A stretch of DNA of 64,000 nt from Fibrobacterota bacterium (GCA_003165595.1 PLWQ01000009.1:141516-205515); one strand, 5' to 3'; counted from the first letter of the stretch, positions 1 to 9,226 are shown. Numbers and translations: made by a program. Notes: generated by a model from the letters alone, not told the origin.

Positions 1-66
1 AACTATTATCCATATCCGGGTGGAACTTTGTCAATTGTTTCGGCACAATGGGGCGCAGAGGGGTGA
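1..66 (+). CDS. Possible C-terminal end of a gene running in from the left
   Basis: Reading frame 1 is open from the window edge and ends at the TGA at 64-66. It gives about 21 residues rich in Tyr, Pro and Gly. A rho-independent terminator on the same strand begins 28 bases after the stop, as expected for the end of a plus-strand gene. The fragment is too short to identify, and the other two forward frames also run on for a while, so this is a tentative call that rests mainly on the terminator. Confidence 0.3.
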   Translation, partial: NYYPYPGGTLSIVSAQWGAEG

Positions 67-93
67 GGAGCGGCAAGACCATCAACCTGCGCG

Positions 94-116
94 GCCCGGC
101 TAATTGCCGGGCTTTT
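94..116 (+). terminator. Rho-independent terminator, plus strand
   Basis: A 7-bp perfect stem (GCCCGGC / GCCGGGC) with a TAATT loop is followed by TTTT. It is oriented to stop transcription arriving from the left edge. The stop codon of the convergent minus-strand esterase (100-102) lies inside the hairpin, so the two 3' ends touch. Confidence 0.6.
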
Positions 117-897
117 GGAGAATCCTGCTGAAATACAGCACGTGGAATTCGACGCACTGCCGGGCATATTCGAAGGAATGAGTGCCGGGCCTTTCGTAGT
201 ATTCATGTGGAACGCCAAGCGCGAGCAGTTTTTCGTGGGTGCGCCGGTTGCCCGGAAGCGCAAAATCCGACACACCGCAGTCCAGTATCAGGGCCTTACT
301 TTGGCCAACGAGCTTCTCGCACAACATCAGGAAGGAGGACGATTTCCACAGGCCGGCGCTTGTGCGGAATTCGCCGAGGACCTCGTGCAAATCCCATTGC
401 GATGGGAATTCGGTGAGGTCCATTATTCCGCTGATGCTGCCGGCGCCGCAGAAAAGGCTGCAATGCTTTGCAAGAATTGTCGCGGCCCCATGGCCGCCCA
501 TGCTTGACCCTATGATTGCACGACCCCGGGCTTGCGCCCATGTGCGATAATTTTTGTCGATAAAAGGGACCACATCATCAACGATATATGATTCAAACTT
601 GGAATCCGCTCGAACCGGGGAGTCCATATACCATGAATTGAAGTTGCCGTCCGGGCACACGAAGACGACGTGGTACCGATCCGCGTATTCATCAAGGGGC
701 GCCACTCTGGTCCATGTCAAGTAGTCTCCGCTGTATCCATGCAGCAGGTACACAACGGAGAAATGACTGCTGTTATTCTTGTATTCTTCCGGAGTTATGA
801 CGGCTGCGTTAAAGCTTTTCTTCATGTATGCGCTTGGTATGGAAACGACGCACGTCTGGCTCGCCTGGGTTATGGCAGCCAGCAGCAGTAAGCCCAT
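100..897 (-). CDS. Secreted alpha/beta-hydrolase esterase (esterase D / putative tributyrin esterase type)
   Basis: A serine esterase of the esterase-D-like alpha/beta hydrolase superfamily, probably exported. From the ATG at 897 it is 265 residues long and begins with a hydrophobic signal-like stretch (MGLLLLAAITQAS). The family landmarks are the LLHGYSGD oxyanion loop, the nucleophile elbow GSSMGG (Ser about residue 132) and a late GTHSF motif carrying the catalytic His (about 240). The acid is probably one of the Asp residues in DCGVSD. The reading frame stays open up to 1194, but that extension would translate inverted repeats and has no signal-peptide logic, so I reject it. An in-frame TTG at 912 is another possible start, and no good ribosome binding site is visible for either. 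The substrate is unknown; members of this family act on short-chain acyl or feruloyl esters. Confidence 0.72.
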   Translation of the reverse strand: MGLLLLAAITQASQTCVVSIPSAYMKKSFNAAVITPEEYKNNSSHFSVVYLLHGYSGDYLTWTRVAPLDEYADRYHVVFVCPDGNFNSWYMDSPVRADSKFESYIVDDVVPFIDKNYRTWAQARGRAIIGSSMGGHGAATILAKHCSLFCGAGSISGIMDLTEFPSQWDLHEVLGEFRTSAGLWKSSSFLMLCEKLVGQSKALILDCGVSDFALPGNRRTHEKLLALGVPHEYYERPGTHSFEYARQCVEFHVLYFSRILQKPGN

Positions 898-1222
898 TGC
901 ACTTTGACACAATGCTTTTTTGATGAGACGTGGAGCAGTAAAGAACCACGGCCATGGGTCGTGGCTTTTTTGTAACGTTGTGCGCCACGCCCATAGGGCG
1001 CGGTCTCTTTTCAGGAAAACGCCATAGGCTTCTCTCTTGTGCTTGTTTATGCTGCACAAAATGACGGGAAGACGGCATCGTGCGACGAACCGGGACGCTT
1101 CGAGAGTACAGCATACCCGGCGTTGCGCAGTGGAAATATTTCGGAAAATCATGGCATTGGTCATGCTGGCAGGCTTTGGGGGAGAAGCAATCAAATTACG
1201 GAAAAATATTTCTTGATCGAAC
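898..1222. other. Intergenic region with two inverted repeats
   Basis: About 325 bases lie between the esterase start and the folE stop. Two adjacent hairpins are visible: CCACG/CGTGG at 946-964, followed by a T-run on the plus strand, and GCGCC/GGCGC at 982-1001. The remainder shows no credible gene or clear promoter. The first hairpin could terminate plus-strand transcription, but no plus-strand gene lies just before it. It may instead belong to the same class of palindromes as the cluster near 19.8 kb. Confidence 0.5.
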
Positions 1223-1774
1223 CTAGCTTCTTGCCATGCCGATCAGGTTGAGAAATTCGTCTCTGGTGGCGTGCTCGGAACGAAAACTTCCGAGCATTGC
1301 CGACGTTATCATTTTGGAATTCTGTTTTGTGACCCCGCGCATCATCATGCACAAATGCTGCGCCTCGATTACAACGCCGACACCCTCCGCCTTGATCGGC
1401 TTCATAAGGCACGAAGCGATTTGCTGGGTGAGCCGCTCCTGCACCTGGAGACGCCTTGCAAAACAATCCACAAGCCTTGCCAGCTTGCTTACCCCGTACA
1501 CCTTGTCCTTGGAGATGTAGCCAATGTGGCATTTACCAAAAAAGGGAAGCATGTGATGTTCGCACAGACTGTAAAGTTCGATGTCCCTCACGATTATCAT
1601 GTGGTCGCAGTGCTCGTGGAATATGGCTTTTTTCAATATCTTGCCGGGATCTTCTTTGTATCCCTGGGTGAGATATTCCATCGAAAGCTTTACGCGCAGC
1701 GGGGTATTTTTGAGTCCTTCGCGATCGGGATCTTCCCCGATTTCCCTGAGAATTTTCCGTATGGCGTCTTCCAT
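1223..1774 (-). CDS. folE: GTP cyclohydrolase I
   Basis: Cytosolic GTP cyclohydrolase I converts GTP to 7,8-dihydroneopterin triphosphate, the first step of tetrahydrofolate (and queuosine precursor) synthesis. The protein is 183 residues, normal for the family. The zinc ligands are visible as Cys71 and His74 in LCEHHMLPF and Cys142 in [11 protein letters not shown]. The ATG at 1774 is chosen because GAGG stands 8 bases before it and the conserved helix [21 protein letters not shown] starts there. The longer open frame to 1903 would add 43 unconserved residues. The gene is divergent from the next one. folK for the same pathway lies 10 kb away. Confidence 0.96.
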   Translation of the reverse strand: MEDAIRKILREIGEDPDREGLKNTPLRVKLSMEYLTQGYKEDPGKILKKAIFHEHCDHMIIVRDIELYSLCEHHMLPFFGKCHIGYISKDKVYGVSKLARLVDCFARRLQVQERLTQQIASCLMKPIKAEGVGVVIEAQHLCMMMRGVTKQNSKMITSAMLGSFRSEHATRDEFLNLIGMARS

Positions 1775-1867
1775 GAATTTATCCTCGCGTTTATCACCGG
1801 CAAACAAAACGGGCGTCCAATTTAACATAATATATATTTTGAATGAATCCCACAGCGAGCGCATTTG

Positions 1868-1893
1868 AGGCTGCTCACCGGGGTGTACATCTG
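1868..1893 (+). repeat. Fragment of an interspersed repeat
   Basis: These 26 bases (beginning AGGCTGCTCACCGGGG) match the first part of the 42-bp repeat unit at 49491-49532 with only two C/T differences. It sits in the divergent promoter region between folE and the next gene. Its presence argues that the ATG at 1843 is not the true start of the downstream gene. Confidence 0.65.
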
Positions 1894-1932
1894 ACCCATA
1901 CAATCCTTTCTACCAAGGATCGCGCATCAACC

Positions 1933-2982
1933 GTGTTTTCCAGTGAATCAAGAAAGTCGTTCTCCAAAGCACTGCTTATGCTTTTGTTGCTGGCTGCCGT
2001 GTTGTTCGTGGGAACCTGCCTGCTCAGGATCGTTTCGTCGCCTGCCCGTCCCATCCATTCGATTCTTAGTTCGGAAACTCCCGGAGGAATTCCCTACGCC
2101 GACAACCAGAAGGATTCCGTGCAGAAAGGAATCGCGGGGCTTTGGTATAGCGCAGACACCGATGCGGGCGCGCCCTATCTTTGTACAACCGACAAGGTCG
2201 AACTCAAACCGAACGGTATTTACTGGAGAGTGAGAAGCACGTTGGCTCTTTTGCCTTCGGGCGATTCCGCAACGTACGCCGTTGCATCGACCGGGTACGT
2301 GAGCCCGTACAGTCACGCGGATTCGTCGCCGGATAGTATTTCATGTCAAGTACATTACATCGGCATAAGCGTTGCATCCGGTAACGACACCTGCTATGTA
2401 GAAATACAACGGCCGGATCCGTCCGCCTCGATTTTCCCTCAGCTCCAGGTGCAACCCAAGGCGGGTGAAGGCGCGGTGGACACCGTATGGAGCATTTACG
2501 CCGGCAGCCGGGACCTCTGGCTGGGAAATCACCGGTTTTCGCGCATCGACGCCTCGGGCTCAAGGACGGAAGGCTTCTTTGCAAAGGGGAGCACGGAAAT
2601 AGTCAACAAGTTCTCTCTGGGAAAATGCGCCGGCGAGCTGTCTTTGGAATTGTTCATCAAGCGTGTGCTCACCCGGGATTTCGGGAAACTCTCCGTGCCC
2701 GCACGAACAGGCGACGGTATCAGGACGACGGTGGAAAAGTACTACAAAGAACTCTTTGCCCAAAATCTTGCCCGGCGCGTTACCGTATTCAGAAAGGGAA
2801 GCGCGGTTGTCACCTTTTCGGTAAATGCTGCCGGGACAGTAAACGGTACCGCGCACGTGGCAAGCCGGCCCTGGAACATAAAGCTCGACAAGGAACTTGC
2901 CGAAGAAGTGCAATCGTGGGTGTTTCCTCGGTGCCCGTCGCAGAGTGAACCGGTGCAGGCAAGATTTGAAGTGTCGTATTGA
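1933..2982 (+). CDS. Membrane-anchored protein with TonB/AgmX-C-like C-terminal domain
   Basis: Function unknown. From a GTG start it is 349 residues: a short basic N-terminus, one membrane segment (LLMLLLLAAVLFVGTCLL), then a large extracytoplasmic part. The last 90 or so residues (GSAVVTFSVNAAGTV ... VQSWVFPRC ... ARFEVSY) have the pattern of the AgmX/TonB C-terminal fold, seen in energy-coupling and gliding-motility proteins. The middle looks like a lipocalin-like beta domain describing a reported value, but I cannot assign it. Start choice is uncertain: AAGGAT precedes the GTG by 12 bases, an ATG at 1978 lies inside the membrane segment, and the ATG at 1843 would translate the repeat fragment at 1868-1893. 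Confidence 0.6.
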   Translation: MFSSESRKSFSKALLMLLLLAAVLFVGTCLLRIVSSPARPIHSILSSETPGGIPYADNQKDSVQKGIAGLWYSADTDAGAPYLCTTDKVELKPNGIYWRVRSTLALLPSGDSATYAVASTGYVSPYSHADSSPDSISCQVHYIGISVASGNDTCYVEIQRPDPSASIFPQLQVQPKAGEGAVDTVWSIYAGSRDLWLGNHRFSRIDASGSRTEGFFAKGSTEIVNKFSLGKCAGELSLELFIKRVLTRDFGKLSVPARTGDGIRTTVEKYYKELFAQNLARRVTVFRKGSAVVTFSVNAAGTVNGTAHVASRPWNIKLDKELAEEVQSWVFPRCPSQSEPVQARFEVSY

Positions 2983-3029
2983 CGGGAATGCGAGACACAT
3001 TTCGCCAAAGGAAAGAGGAAGACGGGTTG

Positions 3030-3833
3030 ATGGACAAACTAGAAGACCTCAAAAGAATCATCGGGCGATATAAGTCGGCAGTTGTGGCTTTTTCGGGCGG
3101 CGTGGACAGCACGTTTTTAGCCTGGGCATGCGCATCGGTTCTGGGAGACAAGGTGCTGCTCGTAACGGCTCAATCCTCCACGTATCCCGCATCTGAGCTC
3201 GACGGCGCAAAACAATCGGCACAAGCCCTGGGATGCAAACACCGCATCATTGTTTCCGAGGAGATCGATATCCCCGGCTTCTCCGATAATCCGCCGAACC
3301 GATGTTACTATTGCAAGAGCGAGCTTTTTTCCAAGATACGCGATATTGCTCGCGCCGAAGGGTACGACGTGGTATTCGACGGCAGCAACATCGATGACAC
3401 AAGGGACTACCGTCCGGGAAGACAGGCGCTTGCCGAGCTCGGGATCAGCTCACCCATGATTGAGGCTAAGTTGACAAAGGATGAAATACGCGCCTATTCG
3501 AAACAGGCCGGCCTGCCCACGGCGACCAAGCCGTCGTTTGCCTGCCTCGCGTCGCGTTTTCCCTACGGCGAGCGGATCACCAAGGCCAAGCTCGGAAGGG
3601 TGGGGAAAGCGGAGGAATCGCTGCGCACCATGGGTTTTACGCAGTTCCGTGTCCGCAGTCATGGCGATCTGGCCAGACTCGAATTCATCGAACAGGAAAT
3701 TGACAAAGCGTGGGCCGGCCGCAGAGTAATCGAGGATGCGCTCAAACAGGCGGGCTTTACGTTCGTGGCAATCGATACAAGGGGATACCGCACCGGCGCC
3801 ATGAATGAAGCACTTGATATCGGCGAGAAATAG
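3030..3833 (+). CDS. larE: ATP-dependent sulfur transferase of the LarE family
   Basis: LarE adenylates and then thiolates the nicotinate-derived precursor of the nickel-pincer cofactor used by lactate racemase and related epimerases. The 267-residue protein has the PP-loop SGGVDS (22-27) and the LarE signature FACLASRFPYG with Cys172, the position of the sacrificial cysteine. Two further cysteines (92 and 95, in RCYYCK) accompany it. A three-cysteine set is the pattern I associate with LarE proteins that hold a [4Fe-4S] cluster and need not sacrifice a cysteine, but I cannot verify this here. The ATG at 3030 has an AGAGGAAG site before it; the frame is open upstream to 2979. No larA, larB or larC is in the window, so its client enzyme is unknown. 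Confidence 0.88.
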   Translation: MDKLEDLKRIIGRYKSAVVAFSGGVDSTFLAWACASVLGDKVLLVTAQSSTYPASELDGAKQSAQALGCKHRIIVSEEIDIPGFSDNPPNRCYYCKSELFSKIRDIARAEGYDVVFDGSNIDDTRDYRPGRQALAELGISSPMIEAKLTKDEIRAYSKQAGLPTATKPSFACLASRFPYGERITKAKLGRVGKAEESLRTMGFTQFRVRSHGDLARLEFIEQEIDKAWAGRRVIEDALKQAGFTFVAIDTRGYRTGAMNEALDIGEK

Positions 3834-3862
3834 CGGCCGCATACCGGGAGCAGGGGAAAGCC

Positions 3863-4225
3863 ATGGACGATTTCACCATGTATCTGGACGAACAATCACA
3901 AGTGATCCGCCAGCGTGTTGAGTGTGTTCTCGACGATGAGGTTTCCCGGCGGCTCTTCAATAAGACCGCCGAGCTTGCGGCGAAGCTCAAAGATCCCCGG
4001 AAGATTCGAATTCTTGCGGTTTCCGACACGTTTGGAAAACCAACTCCCGCCGCAAGACGAAGCCTGATGAACAATGTGAAAAGAAGCGAGCTGTATAAGC
4101 TGGCGATGGTTGGGAACAATCCCTTCATGCGGGCGGTCATTTCATTTTTTCTCAGCGTCGGCTCGACGGGCAAGGTCCGGCTATTCGAGAACGAAGACGA
4201 CGCTCTGGAATGGCTCAAGAAATAG
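3863..4225 (+). CDS. SpoIIAA-like / STAS-type small protein
   Basis: This 120-residue protein begins with MDDFTMYLDEQSQVI and ends ... KVRLFENEDDALEWLKK. The C-terminal 'F.n..dAl.WL' pattern, and a core of alternating strands with the helix AAELAAKLKDPRKIRILAV, are those of the SpoIIAA-like/STAS-SEC14 single-domain family. Members act in partner switching or as lipid/nucleotide-binding modules. A GGGAAAGCC site lies just before the ATG. It sits 37 bases upstream of a multi-PAS hybrid kinase on the same strand, so a role in that signalling chain is reasonable but inferred. Confidence 0.6.
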   Translation: MDDFTMYLDEQSQVIRQRVECVLDDEVSRRLFNKTAELAAKLKDPRKIRILAVSDTFGKPTPAARRSLMNNVKRSELYKLAMVGNNPFMRAVISFFLSVGSTGKVRLFENEDDALEWLKK

Positions 4226-4262
4226 GCTTTCCCTAATTGACGTCAACGCCGGAAGCGGTTCC

Positions 4263-7256
4263 ATGACTGATTCTCGTTCGAGCAAAGCCCCCGACGTCCA
4301 GGATTACCTCGAGAAAATGCTCGAGGTATTTGCGCATATCTCCGTTGGAGATTTCTCCAAGCGGATCGATGTATCCCGTTTGCCCCCGGACAACAACCTC
4401 ACCAGGATCCTCTGCGGTCTCGAAATGATGATGGACGACCTTGAGGAAGCCCATCGAGATCTTGCCGCCATAAAGAACAACCTGCAACACGAGGTAAACG
4501 AGCGAACCGGCCAACTCGAAACCGCCAATCTGCGTCTTAACTCCGAAATTGAGGAGCGCAAGAGAATCGAAGATGACCTTCGCGTGAGCGAAAGCCATTA
4601 CCGGCTGCTGGCCGAATCTGCGCATGACTTCATTTACATTCTCGATAAGGAAATGAGGATCACCTATGCCAACAGCGCTTCGCTCCGGTTTCTCGGGTTA
4701 ACCAGAGAGGAATTGTTCGGCAGACCGATAAGAAACCTGCTTCCGCTTTCCAACATCGGACTCACAAATGTGAACCTGTTCGAGGCAATTGAAACCGGCA
4801 TTCCGCTTTCGTATCGAAACGAGGTCTCATTCCCCAAGGGATCGCTGTGGCTCGACACGGTGCTTGTTCCTTTGCGGGATCCAAACGGCTCTATTGCTTC
4901 ACTCCTGGGAATCTCCCGCGATATCACCGACCAGATGAAATCGGCCGAAGCCCTCGCCGAACGGGAAAAGTTCCTTTCGGATGTTTTTGCGAGCATTCAG
5001 GACGGCATTAGCGTCCTGGACAAGGACCTGGCCATTATTCGCGTAAACTCCAGGATGGAGCAATGGTACGCGCACGCGCTTCCCCTCGTAGGCAAAAAAT
5101 GCTACGAGGTGTATCACGGAAGATCGGAGCCGTGTCATGTTTGCCCGAGTATTGTCGCCATGCGTACCGGCGCGACGGCCCACGAAATAGTGCCTTTGCA
5201 TGGCGTGGGCGGCGCCGTGGAAGGGTGGCTGGATTTGCATTCGTTTCCCGTGCTCGACACGGCGACCGGTAAGGTGAAAGGCGTTATAGAACACGTTCGC
5301 GACATCACGGAGCGAAAGACCGCCGAAGAAAAGGTGCGGCAGAGCGAGGAACGTTTCCGAAAGCTCGCCGAAACCGCAGGGGCGGGTATTTTCATCGTCA
5401 AGAATTCCCAATTCAGTTATGTGAATGCCTTTATCCAGCATTCCACAGGCTACTCGCACGACGAGCTGATCGGCATGAATTTTTGGGACCTGGTCCACCC
5501 CGAATTCCGGAAGAATCTGCAAGAACGGTACAAGGCGCGGATGCGAGGGCAGGAGGTCCCGAGCGAGTATGAATTCAAGTACGTCAAGAAAGACGGAAGT
5601 ATCGGGTGGGTGTCTCACAACGTTGGACTCATGGAATTTGAAGGTGGGCCGGCCGTTATCGGGACCCTGCATGAGATATCCGAGCGCAAGAGGGTCGAGG
5701 AGGCGCTTGGAGCCGAAAAAGAACTCCTGTCCGTTACGATGGAAAGCATCGATGACGGCGTGATCTCGGTTGATGCCGCGGGCACTATCCTTGCGATCAA
5801 CAGGAACGCCATGGCTCTGGCCTGCAGCGGCACGCAGGATACTGTGGGAAAGCACGTGGACGATGTCATGTGTTTTGTCGATGACACAACAAGAGAGCCG
5901 CGAAGCGGCGTCATTCGCGACATGCTGCAGCGACACGGCATGCAGCACTCCGAGCGCCGGGTCACGATACGAACCTCCCGGTCCGGCGTCAGGCTTGCGG
6001 ACCTTTCGGTTTCTCCCATCGCGGCGAAAGACGGCACAAAGATCGGGATGGTGCTTGTGTTCCGGGACATCACCGAGAAACAGAAAATGGAGGCTGAACT
6101 TTTCAAAGCAAGAAAGCTGGAGTCGCTGGGCGTTCTGGCGGGCGGCATTGCTCACGACTTCAACAACATTCTCACCGGCGTAATCACCAATCTTTTTATG
6201 GCAAAGGTAAAGGTGAAGGCCGACGCCGGTACGTACGAACTCCTTGCGGAAGCGGAGAAAGCATCATTCCGTGCAAGCAAGCTGGTAAAACAATTGCTCA
6301 CGTTCTCGAAGGGAGGCGCACCCGTAAAGGAAGCCGTTTCTCTAAAGAACCTGATAGAAGACTCGGTAGGCTTCTGTCTTTCGGGATCAAATGTCAATTA
6401 CAGGCTTGATATACCGGCCGACCTCCGGCTTGTGGAAGCCGACAAAGGTCAAATAGACCAGGTGCTCAACAATCTCGTTATTAATGCCGACCAGTCAATG
6501 CCGGGCGGCGGCACTATTGTGGTGTCTGCCGAAAACGTCACAATCGAATCATCCAAACTGGCCGCAGGAAATCCGCTTGGAGGCCTTCTCGAAGGCAACT
6601 ATGTCCGGGTTTCCGTCGCCGATGAAGGATCGGGCATACCCCGGGAAAATATGGAAAAGATTTTTGATCCGTATTTTACCACGAAGCCCAACGGCAACGG
6701 CCTGGGGCTCACCATCGCGTACTCAATCGTAAAAGGACATAAGGGAATCATAACGGTGGATTCATCACAGGGTAAAGGAACGGTGTTTTCGTTTCTTCTT
6801 CCCGTGGCAAAATCCGTGGAAAAGTCCGCCGCAAAGCAGTCGGCGGGCGCCGTGGAATCGAACGTCGCCTCCAGGATAAACGTGCTGGTGATGGACGACG
6901 ACAACTCGGTGAGAACCGTTATCAGTCAACTTCTCAAGAATTCCGGGTATTCTGTTTTCTGTACAGCCTCCGGGGAAGAAACCCTTTCCGCATACGATCG
7001 TGCGCTCAAGTCGGGTGCCCCCTTCGACATCGTGGTCATGGATCTCACAATCCCCTGCGGCATGGGCGGCAAGGAAGCGGTTGGCAAGCTCCTCAAACTT
7101 GACCCGAAAGCGAAAGTGGTGGTCTCCAGCGGCTATTCCAACGATTCGATCCTGGCGAATTTCCGGGAATACGGGTTTTGCGGCGTCATCGCAAAACCCT
7201 TCAACATCGACGAATTCCTGAGCGTCATACGCAAGGCAACCGATACGGCGAAGTAA
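4263..7256 (+). CDS. Multi-PAS hybrid sensor histidine kinase with C-terminal receiver
   Basis: A cytosolic hybrid histidine kinase of 997 residues with no membrane segment. Order: an N-terminal helical part with a coiled coil (about 60-105); four PAS domains starting near 108, 233, 358 and 481; a HisKA helix with the H-box GGIAHDFNNILTG (His631); an HATPase domain (about 725-850) with N-box NADQSMPGGG and G-box DEGSGIP; and a receiver (873-995) with acidic pair MDDDN, phospho-acceptor Asp927 (VMDLTIP) and conserved Lys in IAKPF. The second PAS carries a CHVC motif that might bind a metal or sense redox state. ATG 4263 is chosen because GGAAG precedes it; the open frame starting at 4110 overlaps the previous gene in another frame. 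No DNA-binding output domain is attached, so a downstream partner is missing. Confidence 0.93.
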   Translation: MTDSRSSKAPDVQDYLEKMLEVFAHISVGDFSKRIDVSRLPPDNNLTRILCGLEMMMDDLEEAHRDLAAIKNNLQHEVNERTGQLETANLRLNSEIEERKRIEDDLRVSESHYRLLAESAHDFIYILDKEMRITYANSASLRFLGLTREELFGRPIRNLLPLSNIGLTNVNLFEAIETGIPLSYRNEVSFPKGSLWLDTVLVPLRDPNGSIASLLGISRDITDQMKSAEALAEREKFLSDVFASIQDGISVLDKDLAIIRVNSRMEQWYAHALPLVGKKCYEVYHGRSEPCHVCPSIVAMRTGATAHEIVPLHGVGGAVEGWLDLHSFPVLDTATGKVKGVIEHVRDITERKTAEEKVRQSEERFRKLAETAGAGIFIVKNSQFSYVNAFIQHSTGYSHDELIGMNFWDLVHPEFRKNLQERYKARMRGQEVPSEYEFKYVKKDGSIGWVSHNVGLMEFEGGPAVIGTLHEISERKRVEEALGAEKELLSVTMESIDDGVISVDAAGTILAINRNAMALACSGTQDTVGKHVDDVMCFVDDTTREPRSGVIRDMLQRHGMQHSERRVTIRTSRSGVRLADLSVSPIAAKDGTKIGMVLVFRDITEKQKMEAELFKARKLESLGVLAGGIAHDFNNILTGVITNLFMAKVKVKADAGTYELLAEAEKASFRASKLVKQLLTFSKGGAPVKEAVSLKNLIEDSVGFCLSGSNVNYRLDIPADLRLVEADKGQIDQVLNNLVINADQSMPGGGTIVVSAENVTIESSKLAAGNPLGGLLEGNYVRVSVADEGSGIPRENMEKIFDPYFTTKPNGNGLGLTIAYSIVKGHKGIITVDSSQGKGTVFSFLLPVAKSVEKSAAKQSAGAVESNVASRINVLVMDDDNSVRTVISQLLKNSGYSVFCTASGEETLSAYDRALKSGAPFDIVVMDLTIPCGMGGKEAVGKLLKLDPKAKVVVSSGYSNDSILANFREYGFCGVIAKPFNIDEFLSVIRKATDTAK

Positions 7257-7291
7257 GCGGGAGACTCGCACTGGCAAGGGGGAAGATCATC

Positions 7292-9226
7292 ATGCCCATT
7301 GCAAGAAGAGTGATATGGATTGCGGTGTCCGTGGTTGCGGCCTTCTCGTGTGCGGTTGTTGTGGGCATTGTCAATCCCGGGGAGAAGGTGAATGCCCTGT
7401 GGGTGGTTACCGCTGCCGCGTGCTTTCTCGCGATATCCTACCGCTTCTACTCCAGCTTCATTGCGGCAAAAGTTCTGTCCCTCGACGAACGCCGAACAAC
7501 TCCCGCCCTGCGCCTCAACGACGGTCTTGACTACGATCCTACGAACAAATGGATTTTGTTTGGACATCATTTCGCGGCCATCGCGGGCGCCGGGCCGCTT
7601 ATTGGACCTATGCTTGCGGCACAGTTCGGATATCTTCCAGGCTTCCTCTGGATTCTCATTGGCTCCGCTTTTGCCGGCGCAGTGCACGATCTCGTGCTTC
7701 TCACCGTCTCGGTGCGCCGAAACGGCCAATCGCTTGCGCAGATCGCCAAGGACGAAATCGGCCCGGTGGGAGGATTTGCCGCGTCGATAGCAATTCTATT
7801 TATCATTATCGTTGCGCTGGCCGGACTCGGGCTTGCGGTGATTAATGCGCTCAAGCAGAATCCGTGGGGCACCTTTACCATCGGGCTCACCATTCCTATC
7901 GCGCTTGTGATGGGCCTGTATCTCAGGTTCTTTCGTCCCGGAAAAGTCGGCGAAGTGAGCGTTATCGGGGTGACGCTGCTGTTGCTTGCGGTCGTGATCG
8001 GCGGAAGGGTTCCTCACTGGCCCATAGCCCAATTCTTTACGCTCACCGACAAGCAGTTGGTTGTCGCGCTTATGTTTTATGGCTTTGTGGCGTCGGTCCT
8101 TCCGGTTTGGATGCTGTTGTGCCCTCGCGACTATTTGTCTACCTACATGAAAATCGGCACCATCGCGCTGCTCGCGCTGGGCGTGGTCTTCATGGCGCCC
8201 GTACTACAGATGCCGGCGGTTACGAAATTCGTTTCGGGCGGCGGGCCCGTTATCCCGGGCAAAGTGTTTCCTTTCATGTTCATTACCATTGCATGCGGAG
8301 CAATTTCCGGATTCCACGCTCTCATTGCCTCGGGCACAACGCCAAAGATGATAATGTCCGAAAAAGACCTCCGCATGATAGGGTATGGGGCGATGGTTGC
8401 CGAAGGGTTTGTTTCGATAATGGCGCTTATCGCGGCGACCATCCTCATCCCGGGCGACTATTTCGCAATCAATACGAAACTCCCGTTTGACGCGATCGCA
8501 GCCCTCGGATTCCCCGTTGACCAGATCAAAAACCTCTCGGCCATGGTCGGCTTGAACGTTGAAGGCAGGCCGGGCGGCGCGGTTTCGCTCGCGGTCGGCA
8601 TGACCACTATCCTTTCTCACATTCCGGGTATGCGTTCCATATTGCCTTACTGGTTCACCTTTGCCCTGATGTTTGAGGCGCTCTTTATTCTTACGACGGT
8701 CGACGCGGGCACACGCGTTGCGCGTTTTCTACTTCAGGAATTGGGTGGTCTGGTATACAAGCCGCTGGCGCGCCTCCGGTGGGCGCCCGGCATGCTCGGG
8801 ACAAGCGCGCTTGTGGTGGCGGCGTGGGGATATCTTATTTATCAAGGCAGTATAGCCACGATCTGGCCGATGTTCGGCGTGTCGAACCAGTTGCTCGCCG
8901 CCATCGCGCTGGGGGTCGGGACAACGGTGATAATCAAATACAAGAAAGTGAAATATATCTGGGTTACGCTCGTGCCTATGATCTTCATGTTTATCACGAC
9001 ATTCACCGCGGCATGGCAGCTGTTTTTCATGTTCCGGCATAAGGCGGTCTCGGCGTTACTCGCGGCCGACAAGCTCAACTTCAATCTCGATGCGGGACTT
9101 GTGGCGACCATGGCCGCGCTTGCGATTGTTGCGCTGGCCGACATGCTTTACAAGTGGTATGGATACCTGAACGGAACCCGGGAGATGGGGATGTCTGAAG
9201 TGGTGAAGCTGGCTTCAACCCCGTAA
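7292..9226 (+). CDS. cstA: Carbon starvation protein CstA family transporter
   Basis: An integral inner-membrane transporter of the CstA family, which takes up pyruvate or peptides during carbon limitation. The 644-residue protein has a chain of hydrophobic helices throughout and the family blocks FGHHFAAIAGAGPLIGP, SGFHALIASGTTPKM and TTVDAGTRVARF. The ATG at 7292 is preceded by AAGGGGGAAG at good spacing; the open frame starting at 7178 runs inside the kinase gene and is rejected. It lies 35 bases after the hybrid kinase, so the two may be co-transcribed. Kinase-controlled pyruvate transporters of this family are known (BtsT/YjiY), which makes the pairing suggestive. Confidence 0.94.
   Translation: MPIARRVIWIAVSVVAAFSCAVVVGIVNPGEKVNALWVVTAAACFLAISYRFYSSFIAAKVLSLDERRTTPALRLNDGLDYDPTNKWILFGHHFAAIAGAGPLIGPMLAAQFGYLPGFLWILIGSAFAGAVHDLVLLTVSVRRNGQSLAQIAKDEIGPVGGFAASIAILFIIIVALAGLGLAVINALKQNPWGTFTIGLTIPIALVMGLYLRFFRPGKVGEVSVIGVTLLLLAVVIGGRVPHWPIAQFFTLTDKQLVVALMFYGFVASVLPVWMLLCPRDYLSTYMKIGTIALLALGVVFMAPVLQMPAVTKFVSGGGPVIPGKVFPFMFITIACGAISGFHALIASGTTPKMIMSEKDLRMIGYGAMVAEGFVSIMALIAATILIPGDYFAINTKLPFDAIAALGFPVDQIKNLSAMVGLNVEGRPGGAVSLAVGMTTILSHIPGMRSILPYWFTFALMFEALFILTTVDAGTRVARFLLQELGGLVYKPLARLRWAPGMLGTSALVVAAWGYLIYQGSIATIWPMFGVSNQLLAAIALGVGTTVIIKYKKVKYIWVTLVPMIFMFITTFTAAWQLFFMFRHKAVSALLAADKLNFNLDAGLVATMAALAIVALADMLYKWYGYLNGTREMGMSEVVKLASTP

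Noticed and set aside
100-1194. Long form of the esterase starting near 1194
   Set aside because: The extra 99 residues would translate two hairpins and destroy the signal peptide; the ATG at 897 fits better.
1843-1932. ATG at 1843 as start of the TonB/AgmX-C-like gene
   Set aside because: The added codons overlap a copy of an intergenic repeat and are not needed for the membrane anchor.
4899-6155. Open frame of 418 codons on the minus strand
   Set aside because: Antisense to the multi-PAS kinase; no recognisable domain.
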